A DNA stretch of 28,713 nucleotides from a virus. The stretch spans positions 1 to 28,713 of the IMG/VR virus record IMGVR_UViG_3300025889_000698, one strand, 5' to 3'. Of this stretch, positions 22,326-28,713 are shown piece by piece (position 1 is the first letter of the stretch; every line of letters starts with the position of its first letter). The translations under genes were made by a program, and so were the position numbers. The notes beneath the pieces were generated by a model. That model was not told the origin of the DNA and ran no database searches. It worked only from the letters and a program-made list of their open reading frames with translations.

Positions 22326-22826
22326 ATGGCAACGGCATTATTTATAAAAAGACAAGACTTAGTACGCAACAGTATCTTAGACGGGAATGTAGATACTGAT
22401 AAATTCATTCAGTACATTAAGATTGCTCAAGAGATTCACGTACGTAATTACTTAGGAACTGATCTATATAATAAAATCAGCAACGATATTCTTAATAACA
22501 CTTTGGCAGGTGATTATTTAGAACTGGTAAATACTTATATCCAACCTATGCTTATTCACTACGCAATGGTTGATTATCTTCCTTTCGCAGCTTACCAAGT
22601 TAAGAATGGAGGAGTATTTAAGCACGTATCAGAGAATGGTGAGTCAGCAACAAAAGAAGAGATCGACTTCTTAATCAACAAGGAAAGAGATATCGCTGAG
22701 TACTACACAAGAAGATTCATTGATTATATGAGCTTCAATCAAGCATCATTTCCTGAGTACTATACGAACTCTAATGATGATATTCACCCTGACACCGATG
22801 CAACATTTAACGGATGGGTACTATGA
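22326..22826 (+). CDS. Head-tail connector/adaptor, DUF6712-like, 166 aa
   Basis: The sequence LFIKRQDLVRNSILDGNVD, FIQYIKIAQEIHVRNYLGTD and MVDYLPFAAYQVKNGGVF has the helical form of small connector proteins that sit below the portal in Bacteroidota phages (DUF6712 family as I recall). It should join the portal to the tail. It begins four bases after the portal stop. The last residues (DIHPDTDATFNGWVL) are typical. No enzyme motif. Confidence 0.7.
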   Translation: MATALFIKRQDLVRNSILDGNVDTDKFIQYIKIAQEIHVRNYLGTDLYNKISNDILNNTLAGDYLELVNTYIQPMLIHYAMVDYLPFAAYQVKNGGVFKHVSENGESATKEEIDFLINKERDIAEYYTRRFIDYMSFNQASFPEYYTNSNDDIHPDTDATFNGWVL

Positions 22827-22927
22827 TAGTAAAAGGATACAAACCTAAAAATGACAACATACTAAAGTTAAAGAGGTTTTTAAAAACAAATAAAACAAAC
22901 AATAATGGCAAGTCTAACGGGAAATAA
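22823..22927 (+). CDS. Possible tiny basic peptide, 34 aa
   Basis: An ATG overlapping the connector stop (ATGA) opens a short Lys/Asn-rich reading frame that runs 23 bases into the fibre gene (22905). The tight junction suggests translation, but the sequence is low in complexity and has no family. It may simply be an A-rich leader for the fibre gene. Confidence 0.25.
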   Translation: MIVKGYKPKNDNILKLKRFLKTNKTNNNGKSNGK

Positions 22928-24743
22928 AATAAAGGATACTTATAAGTCGCTCCTTAAGGTTTCTGACAATGGCGAATTAGAAGCTACTTCTCAAGAAATA
23001 ACAGATGGAAACGGTAACGCTTCAGGTATTCAATTAAATACAGGAGGTGATTTAACTGCTTCAGGAACGGTAGCATTTGGTTCACTAAAGGATTCAGGAG
23101 AAAACATTACGATTACTAAATTCGTTGATGAGGCTGATGGTATTGCAGGAAACGATAATGATACTACAATTCCTACTTCGGCTGCCGTTAAAGATTACGT
23201 AGATAACAATGCGGTTGTTCAAAGCGTTAATGGTCAAACAGGAGTTGTTGTTTTAGATGCTGACGATATAAGTGATGCTGCAACAACCAATAAATTCACC
23301 AATGCTTCAGATATTAGCAAGCTCTCAGGGATAGAAGCGGGTGCAGATGTTACAGATGCGACAAATGTAGCAGCAGCAGGAGCAATGATGACTGGTGTAG
23401 CTGTTATTAGCGATCTTAGCAATGTAGCCTCTACAACTCCTACAGATGGTCAAGTACTTACTTACGACACAACAAACGGATGGCAACCTGAAGATGCAGC
23501 AGGCGCAGTAGATAGCGTAAACGGACAAACGGGAGCAGTTTCACTTGATACAGCAGATTTAACAGATGTAGATACTACTGCTCCAACAGATGGGCAAGTA
23601 TTAAGATATGTTTCTGCATCGAGTAAATATGTACCAACTACACTAAGTAGTACCGCTCCTGTTGATTCGGTAAACGGACAGACAGGTGCAGTTGTATTGG
23701 ATGCAGATGATATTAGCGACGCAACTACCACTAATAAATACACTACTGCTGCTGATATTTCTAAGTTAGCAGGTATCGAGGCGGGAGCTGAGGTTAATCC
23801 TACAGCTTCTGAGATTAAAACTTCTTATGAGAGTAATGCAGATACCAATGCTTTTACAGATGCTGAGAAAAGTAAATTAGCGGGAATCGCAGCAGGAGCA
23901 GAAGTTAATGCAGTAGATTCAGTTAATACACAAACTGGTGCGGTAGTTCTTGATGCAGATGATATTTCAGATGCAACGACTACTAATAAGTTTACAACAG
24001 CAGGAGATATCTCTAAACTGGCAGGTATTGAAGCAGGTGCGGATGTAACGGATTCTGCTAATGTAACAACTGCTTTAGGTTCTATTTCTGTTACCGCTCA
24101 TTCTGACGTAACAAGTGCAGGTTCGGGTGCTATTATCACCTCAGCAGAAAGAACTAAATTAAGTGGTATTGAAGATTCGGCTGACGTAACAGATGCTACT
24201 AATGTAACTTCTTCTTTAGTTGCAGCTACTGCGATTAGTGCAGGGGATAAGACAACTATTCAAACTAACTTAGATGTTGACCCTTCAGGAACTGATAACT
24301 CTACGAATGTAACCTTAGCAGGAGCATATGACTATCTTACAATAAGTGGTCAAGAGATTACTCGCAATCAGATTGATCTAACTACTGACGTTACAGGTTC
24401 ACTACCTATTGCAAATGGAGGTACTGGTTCGACTACTGCTTCAGGAGCATTATCAAACTTAGGAGGTGATACTAAATATACCGTATCGGTAATTAGCACA
24501 AATACAAGTGCAGCTAACGATACGCTTTATGTGCTTACTGCAAGCCTTACGCTTACCTTACCTGCATCGCCAAGTGCAGGAGATAAGATAGGGGTGTCAA
24601 ATATGAGTGGTACTACAACACCAACAATCGCAAGAAATGGAAACAATATTGCAGGATTAGCAGAAGATTTAACGCTTGATGTAGATAACTTAGGTATTCA
24701 GTTGGTTTATTCAGGTGCAACTAAAGGATGGATTTTACTATAA
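22905..24743 (+). CDS. Repetitive tail fibre protein, 612 aa
   Basis: The protein has three or more copies of a unit beginning SVNGQTGAVVLDADDISD, each followed by KLAGIEAGADV-type segments, then ends in a module (NGGTGSTTASGALSNLGG) common in phage fibres. Trimeric beta-helical fibre is the expected fold. The early part (TSAAVKDYVDNN) also occurs in fibres. It should extend from the tail or head to contact the host surface. The codons of the repeats differ although the residues agree. No catalytic or chaperone domain is seen. It starts the host-interaction block and is preceded by an A-rich leader. Confidence 0.75.
   Translation: MASLTGNKIKDTYKSLLKVSDNGELEATSQEITDGNGNASGIQLNTGGDLTASGTVAFGSLKDSGENITITKFVDEADGIAGNDNDTTIPTSAAVKDYVDNNAVVQSVNGQTGVVVLDADDISDAATTNKFTNASDISKLSGIEAGADVTDATNVAAAGAMMTGVAVISDLSNVASTTPTDGQVLTYDTTNGWQPEDAAGAVDSVNGQTGAVSLDTADLTDVDTTAPTDGQVLRYVSASSKYVPTTLSSTAPVDSVNGQTGAVVLDADDISDATTTNKYTTAADISKLAGIEAGAEVNPTASEIKTSYESNADTNAFTDAEKSKLAGIAAGAEVNAVDSVNTQTGAVVLDADDISDATTTNKFTTAGDISKLAGIEAGADVTDSANVTTALGSISVTAHSDVTSAGSGAIITSAERTKLSGIEDSADVTDATNVTSSLVAATAISAGDKTTIQTNLDVDPSGTDNSTNVTLAGAYDYLTISGQEITRNQIDLTTDVTGSLPIANGGTGSTTASGALSNLGGDTKYTVSVISTNTSAANDTLYVLTASLTLTLPASPSAGDKIGVSNMSGTTTPTIARNGNNIAGLAEDLTLDVDNLGIQLVYSGATKGWILL
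23220..24057 (+). repeat. Internal repeats of the fibre gene
   Basis: Three near-full units begin near 23220, 23664 and 23919, and a shorter related unit near 23511. Each encodes an SVNxQTG block followed by DADDISDA and, in the full units, KL(S/A)GIEAGA. The amino-acid match is much closer than the DNA match, because many third bases differ. A further degenerate KLSGIED segment lies near 24160. Confidence 0.75.
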
Positions 24744-24763
24744 AAAATAAAACAATATAAATT

Positions 24764-25438
24764 ATGAGTACAATAACAGGTTTAATTTCAGCAGGCGGAG
24801 CAGGTGGCGGTGCTACTAATATCGTAACAGACCCTACGCATCTATTTAAAGGAGTTACATCTCAAGCAAGTATAGATTTTAAGTATGGGACAACTCTTTA
24901 CGACCCTTCATCTACCACATATTATACTAATTTAGCTAATTATGGATTTGGATATTGGGCTGAATGTGCAACTGCTGATACTTATGTAACTGTTGCAGAT
25001 ATTACTTCAGCGACTAATGGAGGCTTTGCTCACTGTTTCGTAGGTGCAGCAACACTTCAAGGAGAATCAACAACTTTTAAATTTACAGTTGATGGTACTG
25101 CAACAGAAATAACTTATACAAATAGTGGTGGTGGTTCTTCTACTCATAGATGTCCTGTAATAGGTGGTTTTTATATGAACCCACAAACAACTGCTGACCA
25201 ATCTCCATTTAATACAGCAGAATTAAGTGTCCTACAAGGTGGTTGGGTTTTAGAAGATACTTCAAGTAATTTCTATGCATCAAATACTACTTATGGACTT
25301 GGAACACCTTCAATATCTCATTTTATGGATTTACCAAGATTAAGATTTGAATCTTCATTTAAACTTGAAGTAAAAAAATCAGTAATTGGGGGAACAGCAG
25401 TAGATAATAGAGCATCAGCAATTATAACCTTATCGTAA
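24764..25438 (+). CDS. Putative receptor-binding or fibre-tip protein, 224 aa
   Basis: After a Gly-rich N-terminal part (LISAGGAGGGATN) the protein is beta-rich with many Thr, Tyr and aromatic residues, and Cys at HRCPVIGG; this is common in tip domains. It lies directly after the fibre gene and before a tail fibre assembly-like gene. The DNA seems more A/T-rich and different in codon choice from the capsid block, fitting a rapidly exchanged host-range gene. The stop overlaps the next start by one base. Function is inferred from place and composition. Confidence 0.55.
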   Translation: MSTITGLISAGGAGGGATNIVTDPTHLFKGVTSQASIDFKYGTTLYDPSSTTYYTNLANYGFGYWAECATADTYVTVADITSATNGGFAHCFVGAATLQGESTTFKFTVDGTATEITYTNSGGGSSTHRCPVIGGFYMNPQTTADQSPFNTAELSVLQGGWVLEDTSSNFYASNTTYGLGTPSISHFMDLPRLRFESSFKLEVKKSVIGGTAVDNRASAIITLS

Positions 25439-25743
25439 TGAATATAGTAAATTTAACAGAAGCAAGTAGAGGTGAGAATTTCCAAAATGGGGATTTCATC
25501 GAATATCAGTACGACAATGGAACGATTGTTCGTAAGCATTGGTACGCTCCACAAGAGCCAAGTGCTGAGGAAAAAATAAAAGAAGAAAGACAATGGAGAG
25601 ATGCTGAGTTATCGGCAACAGATTGGATTGTACCTGTTACAGACCATCCGCAACATTCGGCTTATCTTACTTACAGACAAGAACTAAGAGATTACCCATC
25701 TCAAGCTGATTTTCCTAACGGCACTCGCCCACAAAAACCATAA
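25438..25743 (+). CDS. Tail fibre assembly/XkdW-like protein, 101 aa
   Basis: The C-terminal half (WRDAELSATDWIVPVTDHPQ, then YLTYRQELRDYPSQ) carries the pattern of the phage tail assembly chaperone group related to XkdW (RD...DW...YRQxLRDxP). The N-terminal half is a small beta region (FIEYQYDNGTIVRKHWYAP). Such proteins lie next to fibre genes and are thought to help fibre folding or attach to the fibre tip. Its first base is the last of the preceding stop, so it is coupled to it. Confidence 0.7.
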   Translation: MNIVNLTEASRGENFQNGDFIEYQYDNGTIVRKHWYAPQEPSAEEKIKEERQWRDAELSATDWIVPVTDHPQHSAYLTYRQELRDYPSQADFPNGTRPQKP

Positions 25744-25746
25744 GAT

Positions 25747-26127
25747 ATGTTAAAGAAGTTAAGACCTTTTGTAATCTATTCTGACAACTTTCTAAATGCT
25801 ATGTCTATTCTTATGCCGATCGGTGGAATGTCATTATTTCCAGTAGTGATCTTAAGAGAGAAGTACAATAGCGATGATGAGTTTTGGAATCTTAGAGGTC
25901 AAAAGACCATTAATCACGAATCAATCCACTTCCAACAACAACTTGAATTAGGAGTACTACCGTTCTATTTCATTTACGTTATTGAGTATTTGCTTAAGCT
26001 ACCTTTCTATGGTTCTAAAGCATACGAGAACATTTCGTTTGAAAGAGAAGCGTATGAGAATGATGAAGACTTAGAGTACTTAGACAATAGAACAAGATAT
26101 TGTTGGTTGCATAAAATGTTATACTAA
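25747..26127 (+). CDS. HExxH-containing putative metallopeptidase-like protein, 126 aa
   Basis: Residues 57-61 are HESIH, an HExxH zinc-binding motif, in the setting KTINHESIHFQQQLELG. A hydrophobic block (LPFYFIYVIEYLLKLPFYG) follows, which may be a membrane-associated helix, and a later FEREAYEND supplies a possible third Glu ligand. I recall similar small proteins in Bacteroidota phages and genomes. It may act on envelope or peptidoglycan-associated proteins, as it stands at the start of the lysis block. Activity is not proven. It shares its last base with the next ATG. Confidence 0.6.
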   Translation: MLKKLRPFVIYSDNFLNAMSILMPIGGMSLFPVVILREKYNSDDEFWNLRGQKTINHESIHFQQQLELGVLPFYFIYVIEYLLKLPFYGSKAYENISFEREAYENDEDLEYLDNRTRYCWLHKMLY

Positions 26128-26324
26128 TGAGCCTCGACAATAAAATATCATTCTTTGGTGGTTATATATTCACTACAGTATCTTCAGTAAGTTTGTTAGG
26201 ATTTGTAAACGCAGCGATTATTGGACTCATAGGTGGGTTCTTTGGTCTATTAGGTAAAGAGGTGTACTATTACATAAAAGGAGAAATCAAAGATAAAATC
26301 AATGACAACTCCGAAACTAAATGA
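26127..26324 (+). CDS. Small membrane protein, holin candidate, 65 aa
   Basis: Two hydrophobic stretches, FFGGYIFTTVSSVSLLGFV and AAIIGLIGGFFGLLGKEVYY (about residues 9-48), are followed by a charged tail (IKGEIKDKINDNSETK). This small two-helix form with a charged end is typical of holins, which form membrane holes to start lysis. The gene lies in the lysis block, before spanin and endolysin candidates. The gene overlaps both neighbours. Another holin candidate stands at 27197, so the true holin is undecided. Confidence 0.5.
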   Translation: MSLDNKISFFGGYIFTTVSSVSLLGFVNAAIIGLIGGFFGLLGKEVYYYIKGEIKDKINDNSETK

Positions 26325-26580
26325 TGACTCAAGTTTATCTATAAACATTAAATGGCTCATTCAGATTGTTGTCTTAGTGGGTACTGCGGTTTATTTGTAT
26401 TTCGGATTGGAAGGAAGGATAACCGATAATGAAGATGAATTAAGAAGTTTAAGATACAATCAAAACACCTATATCTTTCCTGATATACGAGTGTTAGAGA
26501 ATGAAGTGATAGACTTCAAACTTGAAAGAGAAAGAGTAAGAAAAGATATACAACGCTTAAGAGAGTTAATAAATGAATAA
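26302..26580 (+). CDS. Membrane-anchored coiled-coil protein, possible inner spanin, 92 aa
   Basis: One N-terminal helix (IKWLIQIVVLVGTAVYLYFG, about residues 16-35) is followed by a charged helical part (LENEVIDFKLERERVRKDIQ) likely to form a coiled coil in the periplasm. This is the layout of Rz-type inner spanins. The next gene, overlapping by eight bases, encodes a lipoprotein as in Rz/Rz1 pairs. Together they may fuse the two membranes in the last step of lysis. There is no sequence similarity to a known spanin that I recognise, so the call rests on layout. Confidence 0.5.
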   Translation: MTTPKLNDDSSLSINIKWLIQIVVLVGTAVYLYFGLEGRITDNEDELRSLRYNQNTYIFPDIRVLENEVIDFKLERERVRKDIQRLRELINE

Positions 26581-26833
26581 AGTACTTATCCTATTACTTA
26601 TCCTATTTACCAGTTGTGCATCTCATAAGGTAGTTTACCAAGAAGATGTAACAGCTAAAGCAGGGTGGTTAGAATCAACAGAAGACAATCCTATTATCAA
26701 TGTTATTCAGAAGCATTACGCTAATGATGACGTAGAGATTATCATCAAAAAAAAACTAACGACTGACTATGTTAAGGTAAGGTTAAGTAAGAAGGGTAAA
26801 GAGATTTCTAAGCGAACAGTAAGGAATGATTAA
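26573..26833 (+). CDS. Lipoprotein, possible outer spanin, 86 aa
   Basis: The N-terminus KVLILLLILFTSC is a lipoprotein signal peptide with the lipobox ending at Cys15, so the mature protein should be anchored in the outer membrane. The remaining part is mixed strand and charged, with a basic end. It overlaps the coiled-coil gene before it and the peptidase gene after it by eight bases. With the gene before, this is a two-gene spanin layout. It is longer than classical Rz1 and not Pro-rich, which lowers confidence. Confidence 0.6.
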   Translation: MNKVLILLLILFTSCASHKVVYQEDVTAKAGWLESTEDNPIINVIQKHYANDDVEIIIKKKLTTDYVKVRLSKKGKEISKRTVRND

Positions 26834-27194
26834 CTACTTTAAATATCACGAGTTCGACTCGCCACTACAACAAGGAAGCGGTCAGCTTATGCAACCTTCC
26901 TTTCTTTACTTACTTAATCAAGCACGACACATTGCAGGTATTCCCTTTGAGATTACTTCAGGATTTAGAGTAGAAGCTGACATAGAAAGGCTTGAGAAAG
27001 GGGGTTACAAGGTTTCTAAGAACTCTTCCCATCTAAAAGGATACGCAGCAGACATTGCTTGTGAAAGTGGCGCAGAGAGGCTTAAAATAGTTCAGTCGCT
27101 TTTAGAGGCAGGATTCACAAGAATTGGAATCGCTAAGACTTTTATTCACGTGGACAACGACCCTGACAAACCAAATTCCATCTGGACATATTAG
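26826..27194 (+). CDS. Endolysin, M15 family D-Ala-D-Ala carboxypeptidase-like, 122 aa
   Basis: The zinc site of peptidase M15 is visible: SSHLKGYAAD (67-76; H69 and D76), and FIHVD (106-110; H108). GIPFEITSGFR, before it, is also typical. It should cut peptide cross-links of peptidoglycan and cause lysis. No signal peptide is present, so release through a holin is expected; two candidates flank it. The length is right for single-domain phage forms. It overlaps the lipoprotein gene by eight bases. Confidence 0.85.
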   Translation: MINYFKYHEFDSPLQQGSGQLMQPSFLYLLNQARHIAGIPFEITSGFRVEADIERLEKGGYKVSKNSSHLKGYAADIACESGAERLKIVQSLLEAGFTRIGIAKTFIHVDNDPDKPNSIWTY

Positions 27195-27196
27195 TT

Positions 27197-27628
27197 ATGA
27201 GTAAAAAACCATTTAAAGAAACAAAAGTAGGTAAGCTATTATTCGGTGCAAAAGAATTGCTTCCTGAGAACGGTGTATTAGGTGTTCTAAAGAACTTAAT
27301 TGATACAGATCAGGAACTAACACCTGAAGAAAGAGAAGAAGCTCATAGATGGCTTATAGAGGCTTATAAGGCTGAGGTATCGGATAGAGATTCTGCACGT
27401 AACAGAGAAGTAGAGCTTGCAAAGGCAGGAAAGCACGATTGGCTATTTAATCTTACTGGTATTGTAGGATTATCTGCTTTTGGTGTAATTATTTGGGCGA
27501 TTATTGCTTTAGAGATTCCTGAAGAAAACAAAGAGCTTTTTTACCATTTGATCGGTATCATAGAAGGAATCGCACTTAGTATTTATGGATTTTATTTTGG
27601 TACTTCTATGAAAGATAGCGAAAAATAG
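27197..27628 (+). CDS. Putative holin with two membrane helices, 143 aa
   Basis: Residues 1-80 are charged and helical (LTPEEREEAHRWLIEAYKAE, DRDSARNREVELAKAGKHDW). Two membrane helices follow: LFNLTGIVGLSAFGVIIWAI, from about residue 83, and HLIGIIEGIALSIYGFYFGT, from about residue 117. The DRDSARNREVE pattern and the two or three helices recall the phage holin 3TM group. Placed two bases after the endolysin stop, it is a good holin candidate. It is the last lysis gene before the non-coding region. Confidence 0.65.
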   Translation: MSKKPFKETKVGKLLFGAKELLPENGVLGVLKNLIDTDQELTPEEREEAHRWLIEAYKAEVSDRDSARNREVELAKAGKHDWLFNLTGIVGLSAFGVIIWAIIALEIPEENKELFYHLIGIIEGIALSIYGFYFGTSMKDSEK

Positions 27629-27630
27629 TA

Positions 27631-27638
27631 TATATTTG
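27631..27638 (+). promoter_or_regulatory. Possible -7 box TATATTTG before the non-coding region
   Basis: TATATTTG matches the Bacteroidota -7 consensus TAnnTTTG exactly, but I find no TTG at the proper distance upstream. If used, the RNA would begin near 27645, inside the left arm of the first hairpin, so a start a few bases upstream would be needed for the full hairpin. Confidence 0.3.
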
Positions 27639-27895
27639 GCTTTGTAGCTTATGCGTCTAACAACTCGGTTCGGCTACAAACTTAAAGGTGCAAGAATGGG
27701 GAGCAGTCAAAGCACCACCTCAACCGAAAGCTAAACGAGGGACTGTACTTGATAGGACAAGTGGAATTAGCGAGTGTATTTAACCTATTAAAGATACACA
27801 CCCTTTATGTGTCCGACATCTTTGGAAGCATAAAACTGGGTATGGTACGGTAGGGCAACCTATACCCATTTGTGAACCAACAAACTATAAAAGCA
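27639..27895 (+). ncRNA. Candidate structured non-coding RNA with two potential pseudoknots
   Basis: This gene-free stretch folds richly. TTTGTAGC (27641-27648) pairs with GCTACAAA (27673-27680). In its loop, TCGGTT (27665-27670) can pair with AACCGA (27722-27727), giving a pseudoknot. GGTGC (27687-27691) pairs with GCACC (27712-27716). ACTTG (27747-27751) pairs with CAAGT (27758-27762), and its loop ATAGG can pair with CCTAT (27784-27788), a second pseudoknot. ACACA (27796-27800) pairs with TGTGT (27808-27812). TGGGTATGG (27837-27845) pairs with 27860-27868 over nine pairs. G/C content is higher than in neighbouring genes. It is neither a tRNA nor an obvious tmRNA. Function is unknown; strand is assumed from gene direction. 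Confidence 0.6.
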
Positions 27896-27926
27896 TAAAT
27901 AATCTTATAATTCTAAATCCTATTTA

Positions 27927-28175
27927 ATGACTATGACACTAAGAGAACAAATTGACCAAGTAGTAAAGAGTAACCTTAGTGATAGAGATAAAGTAGATGA
28001 ATTATTTAAAATAGATTGTAAGATGTACACGAACTTAGGTTCGGATTCTACAAAGACTGAGATAGAGAAGACTAAAAAAGATAGTCGAACCATTTACAGA
28101 GCAGTACAAGAAATCGACTTTTGGTTAGGTTCTGCTTGTTTAAGAACTCAGGATGATAAGAAGAAAGCCCAATAG
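27927..28175 (+). CDS. Hypothetical protein before NinG, 82 aa
   Basis: A soluble, mainly helical and charged protein (LREQIDQVVKSNLSDRDKVD, then TIYRAVQEIDFWLGSACLRT). It starts after the structured non-coding region; a second ATG at 27933 is possible. It overlaps ninG by 23 bases. I recall such proteins beside ninG in Bacteroidota phages, suggesting a partner role in recombination, but have no functional evidence. Confidence 0.6.
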   Translation: MTMTLREQIDQVVKSNLSDRDKVDELFKIDCKMYTNLGSDSTKTEIEKTKKDSRTIYRAVQEIDFWLGSACLRTQDDKKKAQ

Positions 28176-28581
28176 GACTAAAAAGCCTACTCCTAAGAAA
28201 CCTTCACGATCTAAGATAGTACAGAAGTTAGATACTGTATTCTCTCTTTATATACGTACTAAACACGCTAAGAACGGTGTATGCACCTGTTGCACTTGTG
28301 GTAGGAAGTTCGAGATAAAGAAAATACAAGCAGGACACTTTCAGAGCCGTAAGCATTACTCTACACGATGGGATGAGTTAAATGTGCATCCACAATGTCC
28401 AAAATGTAATGTATTCTCACAAGGCGAACAATATGAGTACTCTAAGTTCTTAGATCGGACTTATGGAGAAGGTACAGCTGAAGAACTGGTAGTAAAAGCT
28501 CGAGAAATAGTAAAGTTCTCTACTTATGAACTGGAAGAGATGATCGAGTACTATCAGAAAGAACTTAAAAAACTAAACTGA
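28153..28581 (+). CDS. ninG: NinG/Rap-like recombination protein, 142 aa
   Basis: This matches lambda NinG (Rap), a nuclease for branched recombination intermediates such as Holliday junctions. A basic N-terminus (RKPNRTKKPTPKKPSRSK) is followed by KLDTVFSLYIR, a Cys cluster (VCTCCTCGRKFE, C44-C49), AGHFQSRKHYSTRWDELNVH and CPKCN (C82, C85), the zinc and HNH-like catalytic region. It would resolve or trim recombination products of the exonuclease pathway, for example before packaging. Its length is below lambda NinG (about 200 aa) but complete for this phage group. Its stop runs into the first base of the terminal repeat. Confidence 0.85.
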   Translation: MIRRKPNRTKKPTPKKPSRSKIVQKLDTVFSLYIRTKHAKNGVCTCCTCGRKFEIKKIQAGHFQSRKHYSTRWDELNVHPQCPKCNVFSQGEQYEYSKFLDRTYGEGTAEELVVKAREIVKFSTYELEEMIEYYQKELKKLN

Positions 28582-28713
28582 CTTGGAATGAGATAAACAT
28601 CCTTGTATATTTATAAGGTCTTAATTCTGTCTTTGTTTGTAATTAAAGGGGAGTGGTGTAAAAGCTGTTCCTCTTTTTTTTTGCAACACACTTGCGTATA
28701 TCGTAAAGTTTTA
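28581..28713. repeat. Right copy of the terminal direct repeat
   Basis: Identical to 1-133 except for one base (A at 28587, G at 7). The copy contains the same terminator (28645-28682) and the -33 part of the early promoter; it stops before the -7 box is complete. After closing the circle only one copy remains. Confidence 0.95.

Noticed and set aside
23220-24057. Repeats as a CRISPR array
   Set aside because: Units are in frame, differ at third codon positions and encode a fibre protein; there is no constant repeat with unique spacers.
22905-25438. A diversity-generating retroelement acting on the fibre genes
   Set aside because: No reverse transcriptase gene and no template/variable repeat pair is visible in the window.
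27639-27895. tRNA or tmRNA in the non-coding region
   Set aside because: No acceptor stem with CCA end, no T-arm GGTTCGA in a fitting place, and no tag frame between pseudoknots.

Overview
The window looks like one complete, circularised (or terminally redundant) genome of a tailed dsDNA phage of about 28.6 kb that infects a member of the Bacteroidota, probably a flavobacterium. The host guess rests on two promoters of the Bacteroidota type (TTG, 19-20 bp, TAnnTTTG), the near absence of Shine-Dalgarno sites, A/T-rich DNA, and families typical of Bacteroidota phages (DUF3127 single-strand binding protein, XkdF-like protease, DUF6712-like connector). The first 133 bases recur at the end with one mismatch. 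All genes lie on the + strand. I see no integrase, repressor or DNA polymerase, so a lytic, host-polymerase-dependent life style is likely.

Layout. 159-1272: small early genes and two OB-fold-type single-strand binding candidates behind a host-type promoter. 1330-4856: DnaB-like helicase, an ECF-like sigma factor, an adenine methyltransferase and two PD-(D/E)XK-like nucleases. 4935-8111: second host-type promoter, ParB-like protein, RecE/Cas4-like exonuclease, MazG-like protein, a DnaA-domain-IV-only protein and small genes. 8138-9607: terminase. 9737-15934: tail genes, with a tail assembly chaperone extended by a -1 frameshift, up to the tape measure. 15970-22826: protease, scaffold, major capsid, tail tube candidate, portal and connector. 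22905-25743: fibre genes. 25747-27628: HExxH protein and lysis cassette with a possible spanin pair. 27629-27926: a non-coding stretch with two potential pseudoknots. 27927-28581: NinG and its neighbour.

Main discovery. Five intergenic sites carry the same two-part element, GCAAAA then CGTTATATAGATA, with exactly 20 bases between the start of each box. They precede terS, the tail chaperone, the protease, the scaffold/capsid unit and the 20131/portal unit. The box shapes fit an ECF-type sigma promoter, and the phage encodes such a sigma factor at 2411-2881. I infer a sigma switch: host RNA polymerase reads the early genes, then the phage sigma turns on the virion genes. At two sites the start codon sits exactly 12 bases after the -10 box begins, which predicts leaderless mRNAs.

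Other signals: a -1 slippage site in the tail chaperone; no CTAG, CATG or GGCC found in a read-through of the whole window, with only two CCGG sites, both inside an insert-like part of a tail gene; and the structured non-coding region near 27.7 kb. All counts were made by eye and need an exact check.
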